Source: Brachynemurus nebulosus (taxonomy: Eukaryota > Arthropoda > Insecta > Neuroptera > Myrmeleontidae). From it: a stretch of 64,000 bases of DNA. Below are positions 21,499 through 34,061 of this stretch, in pieces. The notes beneath the pieces are model-generated. The model ran no database searches, was not told the DNA's origin, and was given only the letters and a program-made list of their open reading frames with translations. The stretch is taken from the NCBI GenBank assembly GCA_035578155.1, contig JAPWDM010000004.1, positions 57,710,660-57,774,659 on the forward strand. The letters are read 5' to 3'. Both the position numbers and the translations under genes were made by a program. Within the stretch, counting starts at the first letter, position 1. Each line of letters opens with the position of its first letter.

Positions 21499-24400
21499 TT
21501 ATTCTGATGTACCGTTGCATTCAAACGGTAGAGGTGCGACCTTAACTATAGGTCTCGTGAAAGTACCGTGTTTGGTGAAAATATCCACTGCACGAATGTT
21601 ACCATCATTACCGACATGTAACTTTACTACGCGACCGAGAAGCCAAACTTGTGGCGGTAAATTCTTATCGATAATGAGGACTACTGTGTTAAGCTTTATG
21701 TTTTCGGTAGAGATTCTCCACTTAGATCTCTGCTGAAGTTGGTGCAGGTATTCCACTGACCATTTCTTCCAAAACGATTGCTGCAGAAAACAGCATAATT
21801 TCCAAAAATTAAGTTTATTTTTTGGAATTTCGTTCACCGTGTTTTCAGCTAACGCGGTTAAAGGAGCATGTATTAAAAAATGCCCTGGGGTTAAATAAGA
21901 TAAATCTGATGGGTCCTCCGTCAGAGGAGTTAACGGTCTTGAATTGAGAATAGCTTAAATTTGAGCCAGTACGGTACACATTTCTTCAAATGTCAAAACT
22001 GAACTACCTAACGTATGTATAAGATGCGTCTTAATACTTTTTATGTTTGACTCCCACAGACCGCCATGATGCGAAGCCAAGGGTGGAATAAAATTCCATT
22101 GAATCTTATGATCATTAAAAAAATTCTGAATTTCAGCCTTGTTTGCCGCTGAAAATATTGAATCGTATACTTGGTTCAAAAAATTATGTGCTCCTCTCAG
22201 GTTCGTTCCATTGTCCGAAAAAACTGACAACGGTAACCCTCGTCGGGATATAAATCGTTTCAAGGCCAGAATAAAATTATTCGTAGAAAGATTAGAAACG
22301 AGTTCTATATGCACTGCTTTCGTAGCCATGCATATAAAAAGTGCAACGTATGCCTTTGTGTGTAATGTTTTACGGAGTCTGGATTGCTTGATAAGAATAG
22401 GTCCTGCGAAATCTATCCCAACGTGCAAGAAAGCCCTAGTACTATTCACGCGGGTGGACGGAAGTGGACTCATTATTTGTTGCAATCCCGTAGCACGATA
22501 TCGAAAACAAGTCATGCATTTATGTAAAATACGTTTTATCTCACGTCTGCCACTTAATGGCCAAAACTCTAAACGTAAATGAGAAATAACTGATTGTGGA
22601 CCAGCATGAAGTAATTTTTTGTGTACGGATTCAACCAATAAATCAGTAAAATGAGCTTTTGCTGGCAAAATAATCGGATGTTTTTGTGCATACGGTATAT
22701 GCGCATTTTGTATACGACCTCCAACTCGAAATACTCCATTATCGTCAATAAATGGGTTAAGAGGCTGCAATTTACTACTTTTAGAAAGCTGTTGCTTGCT
22801 CTGTATCACAGAAATTTCTCTAGAAAAATATTAATTCTGTACTAGTTTTATAACCGTGAGTTTAGCTGCTTCTATTTCATCGATTGATAACTGTCCAGTT
22901 ATCCTATCGTTAGTATGGCTACAATTACGAAAGAATCTTAAGCAATAAGCTATTGACCGAATCATTTTGTTAAAATTCGAAAATCGATCCAACATCGCGT
23001 GATCGCCCCGATTGTTTTCAACGCTCATCAAAATGACTTTCTTAGCTTCTGATGACTCGTCGTGAGTCATTTTGTTTGTAAATTTTTCAAAAACCGAATT
23101 TGATAAATACAGCCATTCTGGTCCATGGAACCAGAGATTGTGGTTAATTAACTTCGATACTTGAACGCCCCTACTCAAGGCATCGCATGGATTCATTTCG
23201 CTAACTACGTGACCCCATTGAGCATTCGGAGTTAATTCTTGTACTTCGGATACCCGATTGGAAACAAATGTGTTCCACCTTGATGGTTCAGAACTGATCC
23301 AATTTAACGCAATAGTGGAATCAGACCACAAATAAACGTTATCAATTTTATAAGGTAAAATTGAAAGTACTTTATTAGCCAATCGAGCTAATAAAACGAT
23401 ACCGCACAACTCTAAACGAGGTAGTGTGATTTTACGTAGCGGCGCTACTCGAGATTTTGAACATAATAAATTTACTGAAACGGAGTTATCTGCATGTACA
23501 CTCCTAACGTAAAGTACGCAACCGTAACATCTTTGACTTGCGTCTGCAAATCCGTGCAATTCAGTTTTTATAGGATTCAACTGCCTAAGCGTCCATCGTG
23601 GAATTCGAATTGTATCGATCAAATTCGTACTCTTTTGGATTTTCATCCATTCTCGTTCTAGTTCAGTAGGGAACTGCGTGTCCCAGTCTAACTTAGCCGA
23701 CCATAATTTTTGAATAAAAATTTTAAATGATGTCACAATGGGACCTATTAGCCCCAAAGGATCAAATATCCGACTGACAAACAACAAAATATAACGTTTC
23801 GTTAATTTTTCTATTTTTTCTCCAGGTGCGGTCACCTTAAAATCGTCTGAGCTAGGATTCCAATATAGGCCTAGAGTTTTAATTATATTGTCACCTTCCG
23901 AGATTTTAACTGGACTCGATTCCAGTTCGTTTTCCGGAATGTCAATGAGAACCGAATTCTCATTCGTACACCACTTATGTAAACTGAAACCGGCTGATTT
24001 TAACACATCAATAAGCTGCTTTTTCGTATTAAGCAATTCGTTAACGTCGTTGCTTCCGACTAGTAAGTCGTCAATGTAACAATTCGATGTTAAACATTGA
24101 TAAGCTAATGGATACGTATCCCGTTCTAACTCTGCCAAGTATGAGAGAGTTTTAACCGCAAGATATGGTGCACACGAAGTGCCGTATGTGACAGTTTGAA
24201 GTTCGATGCATGCTAAAGGTAGCGACGGATCGTCCCGCCATAATATTCGTTGATATTTACGGTGTTGTTCCGTAATTAATATATTTCGGTACATTTTTTG
24301 AATGTCACAACATAACACGAACCTCATACTTCTAAACCGAATTAATATATCGAACAGCTCCGGCTGTGGCGGTGCTGCTGATAACAAAACGTCGTTTAAT

Positions 24401-26763
24401 GACTTTCCCGATGACGTCTTCATCGAGCAATCCAATACTACACGAAGTTTCATGGTAGGACTGCATTCTCGAATGACAGGTTGGTGTGGTGCAAAATAGC
24501 AATCTGAAGAATCGTACTTCAGTGACTCCATGTCTACGTTCACATATTTGGCATGCCCTAACCTAACGTATTCATCGATAAAATCTTTGTATTTCACGAA
24601 CAACTCCTTGTTTTGTTGAAATCTTTTTTCTAAAAGAATGAACCGACGGTATGCCAAATTAAAAGAATTTCCCAATTCCAGAAAACTGTCTTTTGATTTA
24701 AATAATAAATCTACTTCGAATCGTCCCTCTACTTTACGAATTGAAGACATAAACAATGCCTCCGCTTTTTTGTCAACGACTGACACTAATCGTTTTGTGG
24801 GTATTTCCTCTATTAACCAAAATTTCGTAATTAAATCATATAAATTGTGTTCAACCTCAACCGTATTGAGAAGACTAATCGCAACGTTCATTGTTGCCCC
24901 GGCATTGTTATTTGAAAGGCAAGGTGCCTTACCTGCTACAACGTACCCAAAACTAGTATTTACCAGAGTTGGTAAATTTTTCCCTAATCGTATAATTTCG
25001 GGTTTTACGCATGAGTAATATATGTCTGCACCAAGCAGTAAATCAATTTCGTTTGGAACATTAAATGTTTCATCTGCAAGTCGAACATCATTAGGAAGTT
25101 TTAATAACTCTAAATTTACAGTGTGATGAGGTAACAGAGGAGTAATTTTGTCCACAATCGCGCATCTAGCTTGAATTATAAAATTTTTATTTAAATCGGT
25201 TGAAATTGTTAAGCTAGTGTATTTATCTACGTTTGTTTTATTTCCGGCAAGTCCGAAAATTTGACAGTTTTCCTGATAGGATTGTAAACCCGTCTTTTTG
25301 TAAAAGCTACGAGTTACTGCAGAAATTTGTGATGCACTATCGAGAAGTGCTCGAGCTACTATATTATTACCCGTATTTGTCCGTACTTTCACCAATACTG
25401 TAGGTAATAAGATTTGCGATGACGTGTTTTTTGATAAAACTAACTCGGGTGATTTATTAAAAGTCCCAAGCGTTATGGAAGGATTTTGATCCTTTTGCAT
25501 ATTTGCATCCCGTTGATGCACCGTATTAGTAGTTTTATTTTTAGAAACAAAACTATCGTGTAATGAAGTGTGGTGTTTCGATCCACATTTCCAGCAAGAA
25601 CGTGACTTGCATAAGTTCACCGTGTGACTTTTCGATAAACAATTTTCGCACATTTTATTCGATTGAATAAATTTTAATTTATCTTCGGACGATAAATTAG
25701 AATAACGATAGCAACTAAAAACTGAATGTGTACCGTGACAATAGTTGCATCTAGATTTGGCCTTCGAACTACTCGCGTATTTCTTCGAACTGTTTCGAAT
25801 GTTTGTACCTTCGATGGTACAGTGTGATACTTTAGGTGAGTCTTTTAGCGAATGGATTGAACTCATATTCTCGAATGCAAGAGCCCGTTTTTCTATATAC
25901 TCGATGAAACCTTTAAACGTAGGCAATTCATTGGATTTCCGATCCAATTCGTAACACCGTTGTGTAGACGAATCTAATTTGTTAGATAAAATGTAAACTA
26001 ACAACAGATCCCACGTATCAACTGGAACGTCTAATAATCGTAACGCATTTACATTTTGTCTGATTGTAACGCAAAATTCCCGTAATGTAGAGGCGGTACC
26101 TTTCTGTAATTCTGGTAACTCAAGGATAATTTTTAAATGTGAATTTATAATACTTAGATTGTTTTCGTAACGTTCAGTTATAATATTTAAAGCTACATTA
26201 TAATTTTCGTTTGTTAAAGGAAGATTGTCGATTAAATGCAACGGTTCACCATGCAAATATGAACGTAAATAAAACAATTTTTGTACATCAGACAAATGCT
26301 TGTTTGAATCTATCAACGCCTTAAATAAATTTATAAAAGTTTTCCATTCACTAAATTTACCGCTAAATTTCTCGATATTAATTGAAGGCAGACGAACCGA
26401 ATTTAGATGATGGTCAAAACTATTTGAACTTTGAGATGAATTCAAAGTACTAGAAGGGTTAGAGATTTTATCAATTAAAGGGTTAGAATTTCTAGTGTTA
26501 CTGTTATCTAATATATTTTGTAATTTTGCCATAACAGAAAAATACTGATTTTCAACATTAATTCGATCATCACTGTTCGATTCGTCTAGTTCTTCTAATT
26601 GTTCTTGTATCGCTAAATAATCATTGTAATTCTTTTGAAGAGCTGCTTTTCTAATCTCTAAATCCTGAATTAGAGACGGAGATTCCACGTAGGAATTTAC
26701 GAAGTTTTCAATTCGCGTAATTGAAGCTTTTAAGACTGTACGTTTGACTTTCCAACGATCCAT
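21499..26763 (-). pseudogene. BEL/Pao gag-pol polyprotein, two nonsense codons
   Basis: A single frame of 1,754 amino-acid positions from ATG at 26763, interrupted by TAA at 22831-22833 (codon 1311) and 21955-21957 (codon 1603). Domains: gag with DUF1759-like region (about 100-260), Cys/His zinc cluster (339-405), aspartic protease DSAS (475-478), reverse transcriptase with VVLDCS (D778) and YIDD (896-899), RNase H with FADAS (D1074) and WSDST (D1148), integrase with H1381, H1386, C1416, C1419 and catalytic D1451, D1517, E1571, and a DUF5641-type C-terminus. All catalytic residues are present. The second stop replaces the Glu of the conserved QIEAILNSRPL segment, so it can arise from GAA by one change. 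Confidence 0.95.
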
Positions 26764-27489
26764 TACGAATAAATCAAAAGCTCAAACAAACTACTGAAAA
26801 TATTTACTTTTAAAAAGTGCAAATGACAGTTCTTCAAAAGATATGTACTTTACATAAAATGCCCGTAGCATACGAATACTAAAAAACAATGAGTTAGATG
26901 TAAATTATCCAAATACTGTATCTAACCTTGTTTCAAAATGACACATGATTCACTGACATATGTCACAACTGTTCAAAACCACGTATTACACAATAATACC
27001 AACACAACACACACTTCAACTTCACTTTGATATGGATGTTGCTGATTGATGCTGCCCTCAGCCGACGTTTTTGTGAATCGTATCACCAATGCTCGAAGAC
27101 ATGAACTCTTCCGAACACTAACGTATTTACTGTTGTACGCCAACCATCTTCGCGCGGTTTTCGCACCTGCTCGATCTAACCCGAACCAAAACGAACCAAC
27201 TTTTTGAATAATTCGACAAACAAACGAAATTTCTTCGAATTTCCACTTTTCCAAATGAAATTTTAACGACTTTTTGAGCCCTCGTGACTCTTTAAACGAC
27301 GTAAATCTTCGATTTTTGTAATCGTACGACGTAAAACTAAACAACGTAGTAATATTTTCCGTTTCCAACCACGTGAACCCGTAGCTCACTTAGACGAACG
27401 TAACAATTTTGTAAACGATGCGAATTCCACAACTTGAATTTGCTTTCCACAGCCCTTCCACTTGAATCCGGCTCGAATATTGACCACTT
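26764..27489 (-). other. BEL/Pao 5' leader
   Basis: About 730 bp between the start codon and the 5' LTR. Reading frames here (for example 26973-27389) have no recognisable domain and are taken as non-coding. Confidence 0.7.
27466..27486 (-). promoter_or_regulatory. candidate primer-binding site, tRNA-Tyr-like
   Basis: Three bases inside the 5' LTR, the minus strand reads TGGTCAATATTCGAGCCGGA. TGGTC and TTCGAGCCGGAT match the complement of a eukaryotic tRNA-Tyr 3' end, interrupted by a few extra bases. The assignment rests on memory of tRNA-Tyr, and the interruption makes it uncertain. Confidence 0.5.
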
Positions 27490-27924
27490 TGGAGGATGCG
27501 GAGTGGACTGTATTTGACGATTTCCCGTGTTCTCTTCGATAGCAATTGATTGTTGTTGTATAAAACGAAGGACCAGTAACAAGAACACTTATTCTTTTAA
27601 AATTGATTTATTTGTTGATCAAGTACAAGTTCTATTTCAAGCAAATCGGTTGAATAATTAAAATAAATAGCAAAATTGTTACAAAAATGAAATAAATAAG
27701 TACATAACTTTTTGTGTTTACGTAAAACACGCGCACACATCCGAATCGTACGTTGTTCCGAACGCGACTCTCCTCTGTAAGCGACTCGTACGCTTCACTT
27801 CGTCGTGTCAAATCGTTAATACTCGTATTTAGTTAGCAATATACCATTCAGATAGCGCTAACAAACGGCGGCAATATTTAAAATAAAATATTAAAAATTA
27901 GAAAATGTTAAATGGGATTTAACA
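27490..27924 (-). repeat. LTR (5' LTR of the minus-strand element)
   Basis: 435 bp, one substitution from its partner. A TATAAAA-like box on the plus-strand reading (TATAAAACGAAGG) is not in the transcribed orientation, so I do not assign a promoter. Confidence 0.95.
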
Positions 27925-28006
27925 GTCTTTTTATTAATTTATAAAAAAGCTGAAAAGGTCAAAAATTGGGCCAGGGTCAATTACCGGGTCTTTTACCTTA
28001 TACTGT

Positions 28007-28847
28007 TTTACATTATAATGCTTTTGAAAACGAACAGGTATTTTTTTGAGTTCTTAAATTTGTTCAATTTTTTATCTTAATTAAGGTATTTGGTGCGAGA
28101 TAGTCAGGTACAAAAGTATAGCTCAGCGAAAAAATTTTCTTTTGTCAAAAATTAAATAATGTATTAGTATTCATCAGTTATTATATTTGTATACCATTTC
28201 TTTTTTGAATTCCGCGCGCTTATGTTGTAACAATATAAAAGCACTGTTATATAAGCGTTGTAAAAACTTTGTATTTTATAACATATTAAATTTTTATCAA
28301 ATTCCTTTGACACGTTTTCATTTTATTAAAAAAAAAAAATAGACTTTCTGCATAAGAGCCCGTATGAAAATTACAAAACTTTGAAACCGTTTTTCTCAAA
28401 ATTGTGCCGGTCAACTTTTTTCGGTATAAGTTCGTATTATTGGTATTGAATTAAATAAATGTCTAGAGGAGTTCCGTTAAAATCCTTTGAAAAATCGTTT
28501 TAGAGACCAACTACCTTAAGTATTATTTTAACCGGTTAATAACAAGCAATAATAACGTAGCAACAATAGGCAATTCAAAATAAAAAACGTTAATGTATTT
28601 TCAGGTAATTAAACATTATGACGTCACATATGCGTTCGGGAACTGTCGACCCGTTGTTGGTTCTAAATTTAAGAATTTATTTTTAATTTGATAATATAAC
28701 TTTTTGAATATTACCCACGTAAAAAAATAAAAAGAGCCTTCTAATAAAACTTATTTATGATATTTTCATTTAGATATGACAAAAAAAATTTTTCTTCAAA
28801 AATCCAACTATTATTATACACTAAATTTTATTTTGTTTATTAACTAA
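28007..28847. other. no recognised feature
   Basis: AT-rich DNA with no supported gene or repeat boundary. Confidence 0.4.
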
Positions 28848-29290
28848 TCTATACATATAATAAAACTGTAACTTTCTGTCTGTCTGTCTGTCTGTCTGTC
28901 TATTCACGCATCACGTAAAAACTACTGGACGGATTTTAATGAAATTTGTTGTGATGATAACTTATAATCTGGGTCAACATCTAAGATACTTTTTATTCCG
29001 GGAAAATGGAAAAACTATTTTGAGCATGTACACAAATTACGTAAAGTTACATATTTCATAAATTTCATAACTATAGTAACAGAATGTGTAAATAAATTAA
29101 ATATTGAACTTTGGAAATTTTTCTGAATTTGAAATCAAAAAAAATGTTGCTAATTGTGTACCGACAAATATAATAAATACATAATTGTCTATTTGGAGAC
29201 AATTTAATCCACTCTGTGTAGCAAGAAACTACAAATTGGAAAAAGAAACTACTCAACGTTTCGCGTGAACAACGTCACGGGTACGGCTAG
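28848..29290 (+). mobile_element. non-autonomous Helitron, 443 bp
   Basis: It starts TCTATACATATAATAAAACT after an A and ends GGGTACGGCTAG before a T, giving the canonical A-TC...CTAG-T Helitron boundaries without target-site duplication. It contains the (CTGT)n stretch and ACTACTGGACGGATTTTAAT segment found in widespread insect Helitron derivatives. Non-coding. Confidence 0.75.
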
Positions 29291-29588
29291 TAATATTCTA
29301 TAACGATTACTGTTGTTACAAAAAGCTATTAAAATATGAATTTAAATTTAAATAGAATGGAAATATCTGAAATAAAGAAAAAGGTATTAGGTAAAAATAA
29401 AATTCTTTGAGTTGTTTAGAGCATGAGTATAAAATTTTATTTAGGTCTTTGTAATCTCATGGGTTTTAGGTTCGTGAATGATGAAGGTCAGACTTAGCAT
29501 GTTACAATAAAATTCAGATATTTAACCATTAAGCAGTCAGTTCACAGCCATAAATGAAATAGTTTTGAACTTTCTTTTTTTTTTAAAA
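29291..29588. other. no recognised feature
   Basis: Short AT-rich spacer. Confidence 0.4.
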
Positions 29589-29931
29589 ATACCCCTGTCG
29601 CAGCATCTGCATAACATAGCGAATTTCAAAATCTTGGGCACCGGCGGATCTCATCTAAGACCTGTACCTATTTAAAATAGTTTAGCTTTCTAAGAGTAAA
29701 AGAATTTTTAAAATCGGCTGGGTAATTAGTTTTGGTATTTTTAGGGACCCAAGAACCCGAACGAATTTTGTGCAGCATAGTTGTATCCATCTAAAATAAT
29801 TTAGTTCTCTAGCAGTGAGAAATTTTTTAGCATCGGTTCGATAGCTTATTACTGGCGTTTTCGGATCTGCAAGATCCCGGTGGACCTCATTAAAAAATCA
29901 GCTCGACCGTATATTCTAGGCGGACTTTATG

Positions 29932-30063
<132 letters not shown>

Positions 30064-30129
30064 TTCAAAACCCGTTGTGTAGCATTCTACGCCGCATTTG
30101 CATCCGCAGAACAATTGTGGATCTCAGAT

Positions 30130-30560
30130 AACACATCGGTCAGTTAGTTTATTTTTGACACTTCTGGATCCTATGGACCCTGGCAGACCTTACATAACGG
30201 AATCTATATTTATCTAAAACAGTTTAGCTCTGTAACAGTGAAAAAATTTTCAAAATCGATCAGGCAGTTTATTTTTGACACTTTTGGGTCCCATGGACCC
30301 AGGCGGACCTTACATAACGTAATCGATATTTATCTAAAATAGTTTAGCTCTGTAACAGTGAAAAAATTTTCAAAATCGGTCAGTTAGTTTATTTTTGACA
30401 CTTTTGGGTCCTGTGGACCCTGGCGGACCTTACATAATGTATTCTAAATCTATCTAAAATAGTTTAGCTCTGTAACAGTGAAGAAATTTTTAAAATTGGT
30501 CGTTTAGTTTATTTTTTACAATTATGGGATCAGTAAATCCTGGCGAAACTCATACAAGTC
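30130..30560. repeat. 120 bp minisatellite, about 4 units
   Basis: Units carry AAAATTTTCAAAATCGGTCA and TTTAGCTCTGTAACAGTG, the reverse complement of the A4 units. This is the smallest array among the full-length copies. Confidence 0.9.
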
Positions 30561-31478
30561 TAGTACTCTAACAGTAAGAAAAGGGTTCTAAGGATCTCAT
30601 ATAACTTATGGCAGTCCGTAAGCTTCTTGAGGACATCATTTAATTAATTAATTCAAATACTTTAACTTACTAACTGTGAAAAAATTTTTAAAATCGATTG
30701 GTTAATTAATTTCTGGCCTTTTTAGGTCCCGAAAACCTTGACCTCACATAAAATACCTTAAATCCATTTGAAATGGTTTAATTTTTTAACATTATTAATT
30801 ATTAGTGAAAAAATTTTCAAAATCGATTCAAAATATTTTTCCGTGCATACATATGTACATTGTACATATTTTGTTTTGTTTCATATTAATAATATTATAT
30901 CATAACATAATCTTCAATTTCTTGTTTACTTAAAAATTCAATAAAAAAAAAAAATTCTTCATTACATTAGCTTAGAAAATCTGTTTAATTTACATTTTTC
31001 AACATGAGATAGAACCATGCTAATTATAATGCAATAAATGAGAAACAAAACTCTATACATGTGTGTGTGTTATAATACATGTATGTGAATAGGCTTCACT
31101 TGTTCTCACAAAATTCTTTAATAAAAAAGTGAAATATTTTTATACCTCATAAAGAACTGAGATATAAATATAAATTACTTATTAGACTAACAAAGAAAGA
31201 AAACTAATAATATAATGGTGAAAATTTACATTTTCTCGAAAAATACTTAAAATAGAAAGAAAATTATAAGAATATTTTCTTCATAATTTTTTTTTCCTTT
31301 TCAACGATGTAAAAATCGAACTGTCTTATGATAGGATCGAATGATAAAAAATGGCCAGAAGACCTACTTCTGGGCATCCGACGTGTCTGACTAACGAACT
31401 TAGCCGAGCGAATTCAGAATCCAGTCCGCACACAAAATTTCATAAGCATTAGACGTTTCGTTCGAGAGTTATCATGGC

Positions 31479-31481
<3 letters not shown>

Positions 31482-31538
<57 letters not shown>
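31482..31538. repeat. (TA)n microsatellite in A5
   Basis: Between TCGAGAGTTATCATGGCGAC and AAATTTTAGTGAATATC. Confidence 0.95.
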
Positions 31539-31541
<3 letters not shown>

Positions 31542-31667
31542 TTTAGTGAATATCATTTTCGTATTCTAGGGACCTCAAAACACATTTCTGTTATGATCCC
31601 GGGCTTAGGTCCCGTCATGACACCTACTGTAATAGCGTATTTCCAGTTTCACTTTTGGAAATTCGCT

Positions 31668-32347
31668 AAAAAAAACAATTAACAATAAATTCAACTTTAC
31701 AATTTTGTTGTTTGACTAGAAAAGCTAAATTTAAAAAATTAACAACCATTAGAGCAAATAGATGACACAAAATTTGCTAACTCGCAATCTACGTCACACA
31801 AAAATAAGAAAATAGAAAAATTAAACACACGCGGGGTTAACTAATTTTATGTACGTACAAGATAAATTGTGCTACAAAGGAATTTAAATAGAGTTACGTA
31901 AGTGATTGCTTCAACTACATGACCAGTCAAAATCTGACAGACAGTTAGTACATAAGTAAATTTTATGAAAAACCAATAAAAGGTAAAAAAGATAATTAAA
32001 GAGCATAGTAAAGAAGACAAAAACGCAACTAGATATGTCAAGGTACAGAAAGTACAGAAAACAGTAAATTTATAGTAAGTATAACAGTTATTAGCCAAAA
32101 CCAGTATCAAGAAAAAAAAAATAAACCAGTGTTAATCAACTTTACAAAATAAAATTAGTTTTAAATTGAATTAAAGGTAGTTTTCTGGTTAAAAATCGTT
32201 CATTAGTAAGTTACAAAAGGAATTTATTCAAATAGGGTTCCAACACGATTAGAATTTGGGAGAACATGTTTACACAAGTAGTTCACCTAGCACTCATATG
32301 AAAGTTATCACAGATAAAAGAATTGGCAAAATCAGAATTCATTTATC
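31668..32347. other. no recognised feature
   Basis: A minus-strand 87-codon frame (31847-32110) is Phe/Leu/Thr-rich with no recognised family; I do not call it a gene. Confidence 0.4.
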
Positions 32348-32566
32348 TGAATCGTTGAATACTTTTTAATTTCAAATGTTATCGAGTGCCTGTGAAACAT
32401 TATTAGTGTATGGCGAATTTTTATCCGTATTTTAAACATACACCAATATTCATATGTTCACTCAATGTTCAGCTTTGGCTGATACTTGAACACTCGATGT
32501 ACTTTGGCAAATGGCCAATTCATTATGTTAATTAAAATTGACATAGTGTTTGAAAAATTACCAAAC

Positions 32567-32638
32567 TGGACCGGCTGGGACTCGAACCCGGATCTCTTGG
32601 TTACCAGCCAAGCGCCTTACCAACTAGGCCACCGATCA
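32567..32638 (-). tRNA. tRNA-Thr(GGU)-like gene, inverted unit
   Basis: Minus-strand cloverleaf: acceptor TGATCGG/CCGGTCC (6 of 7 pairs), D arm GCC-TAGTTGGTAA-GGC, anticodon arm CTTGG-CTGGTAA-CCAAG (anticodon GGU), T arm CCGGG-TTCGAGT-CCCAG, discriminator A. The A box TGGCCTAGTTGG and B box GGTTCGAGTCC fit the Pol III consensus exactly. A TTTTT run follows about twelve bases downstream. No encoded CCA requirement is visible beyond the CCA formed by CC and the discriminator. Confidence 0.6.
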
Positions 32639-33010
32639 CTTGTTCGAGTGCCACTCCAATTCAGTAATCAATCAAACACAACCTCTCTCTAATGCGAGAC
32701 GCAGTTTTATACTTTTTAATTTCAAATGTTATCGAGTGCCTGTGAAACATTATTAGTGTATGGCGGATTTTTATCCGTATTTTAAACATACACCAATATT
32801 CATATGTTCACTCAATGTTCAGCTTTGGCTGATACTTGAACACTCGATGTACTTTGGCAAATGGCCAATTCATTATGTTAATTAAAATTGACATAGTTTT
32901 TGAAAAATTACCAATTAAAACATTTGAAATTAAAAAGTATAAAACTGCGTCTCGCATTAGAGAGAGGTTGTGTTTGATTGATTACTGAATTGGAGTGGCA
33001 CTCGAACAAG

Positions 33011-33082
33011 TGATCGGTGGCCTAGTTGGTAAGGCGCTTGGCTGGTAACCAAGAGATCCGGGTTCGAGTCCCAGCCGGTCCA
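33011..33082 (+). tRNA. tRNA-Thr(GGU)-like gene, direct unit 1
   Basis: Consensus tRNA. The unit carries the linker variant TCAGTTTTAATT after the terminator, shared with unit 4. Confidence 0.6.
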
Positions 33083-33361
33083 GTTTGGTAATTTTTCAAA
33101 CACTATGTCAGTTTTAATTAACATAATGAATTGGCCATTTGCCAAAGTACATCGAGTGTTCAAGTATCAGCCAAAGCTGAACATTGAGTGAACATATGAA
33201 TATTGGTGTATGTTTAAAATACGGATAAAAATCCGCCATACACTAATAATGTTTCACAGGCACTCGATAACATTTGAAATTAAAAAAGTATAAAACTGCG
33301 TCTCGCATTAGAGAGAAGTTGTGTTTGATTGATTACTGAATTGGAGTGGCACTCGAACAAG

Positions 33362-33433
33362 TGATCGGTGGCCTAGTTGGTAAGGCGCTTGGCTGGTAAC
33401 CAAGAAATCCGGGTTCGAGTCCCAGCCGGTCCA
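33362..33433 (+). tRNA. tRNA-Thr(GGU)-like gene, direct unit 2
   Basis: Variable region AAAT in place of AGAT (AAGAAATCC), outside the stems. One extra A in the preceding linker, as in unit 8. Confidence 0.6.
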
Positions 33434-33711
33434 GTTTGGTAATTTTTCAAACACTATGTCAATTTTAATTAACATAATGAATTGGCCATTTGCCAAAGTA
33501 CATCGAGTGTTCAAGTATCAGCCAAAGCTGAACATTGAGTGAACATATGAATATTGGTGTATGTTTAAAATACGGATAAAAATCCGCCATACACTAATAA
33601 TGTTTCACAGGCACTCGATAACATTTGAAATTAAAAAGCATAAAACTGCGTCTCGCATTAGAGAGAGGTTGTGTTTGATTGATTACTGAATTGGAGTGGC
33701 ACTCGAACAAG

Positions 33712-33783
33712 TGATCGGTGGCCTAGTTGGTAAGGCGCTTGGCTGGTAACCAAGAGATCCGGGTTCGAGTCCCAGCCGGTCCA
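33712..33783 (+). tRNA. tRNA-Thr(GGU)-like gene, direct unit 3
   Basis: Consensus tRNA; linker variant AAAAAGCATAAAAC is private to this unit. Confidence 0.6.
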
Positions 33784-34061
33784 GTTTGGTAATTTTTCAA
33801 ACACTATGTCAATTTTAATTAACATAATGAATTGGCCATTTGCCAAAGTACATCGAGTGTTCAAGTATCAGCCAAAGCTGAACATTGAGTGAACATATGA
33901 ATATTGGTGTATGTTTAAAATACGGATAAAAATCCGCCATACACTAATAATGTTTCACAGGCACTCGATAACATTTGAAATTAAAAAGTATAAAACTGCG
34001 TCTCGCATTAGAGAGAGGTTGTGTTTGATTGATTACTGAATTGGAGTGGCACTCGAACAAG

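Larger units (their letters stand above)
20900..27924 (-). mobile_element. BEL/Pao LTR retrotransposon, 7.0 kb, complete but mutated
   Basis: Two 435 bp LTRs beginning TG and ending CA enclose a gag-pol frame. A 5 bp target-site duplication GTCTT lies at 20895-20899 and 27925-27929, within the 4-6 bp usual for BEL/Pao. Order on the minus strand: LTR, primer-binding site, about 730 bp leader, gag, protease, reverse transcriptase, RNase H, integrase, LTR. No env-like frame. One difference between the LTRs argues for a recent insertion. Two in-frame stops in pol make this copy unlikely to move by itself. Confidence 0.96.
19745..28006. mobile_element. non-coding DNA element H, split by the BEL/Pao insertion
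   Basis: The left end ACAGTATAAGGTAAAGGGCC has an inverted partner ending CTTTTACCTTATACTGT at 28006. TTTTA beside CAGTATAAGG on both sides could be a 5 bp duplication. Without the retrotransposon the element is about 1.24 kb. The motif GGGCCTAGTTTCTGACC and shorter TTTCTGACCC words recur in its left part (19770-20030, 20555-20580) and near the right end, suggesting subterminal repeat sites. No transposase frame. Confidence 0.65.

Noticed and set aside
22139..25954. Plus-strand frames inside the BEL pol region
   Set aside because: Shadows of the minus-strand polyprotein.
26973..27588. Two minus-strand frames between the BEL gag start and LTR as extra genes
   Set aside because: They lie in the leader and LTR, overlap each other, and show no recognised domain.
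31847..32110. 87-codon minus-strand frame as a small membrane protein gene
   Set aside because: Phe/Leu/Thr-rich translation of AT-rich DNA; no family, no splice or promoter evidence.
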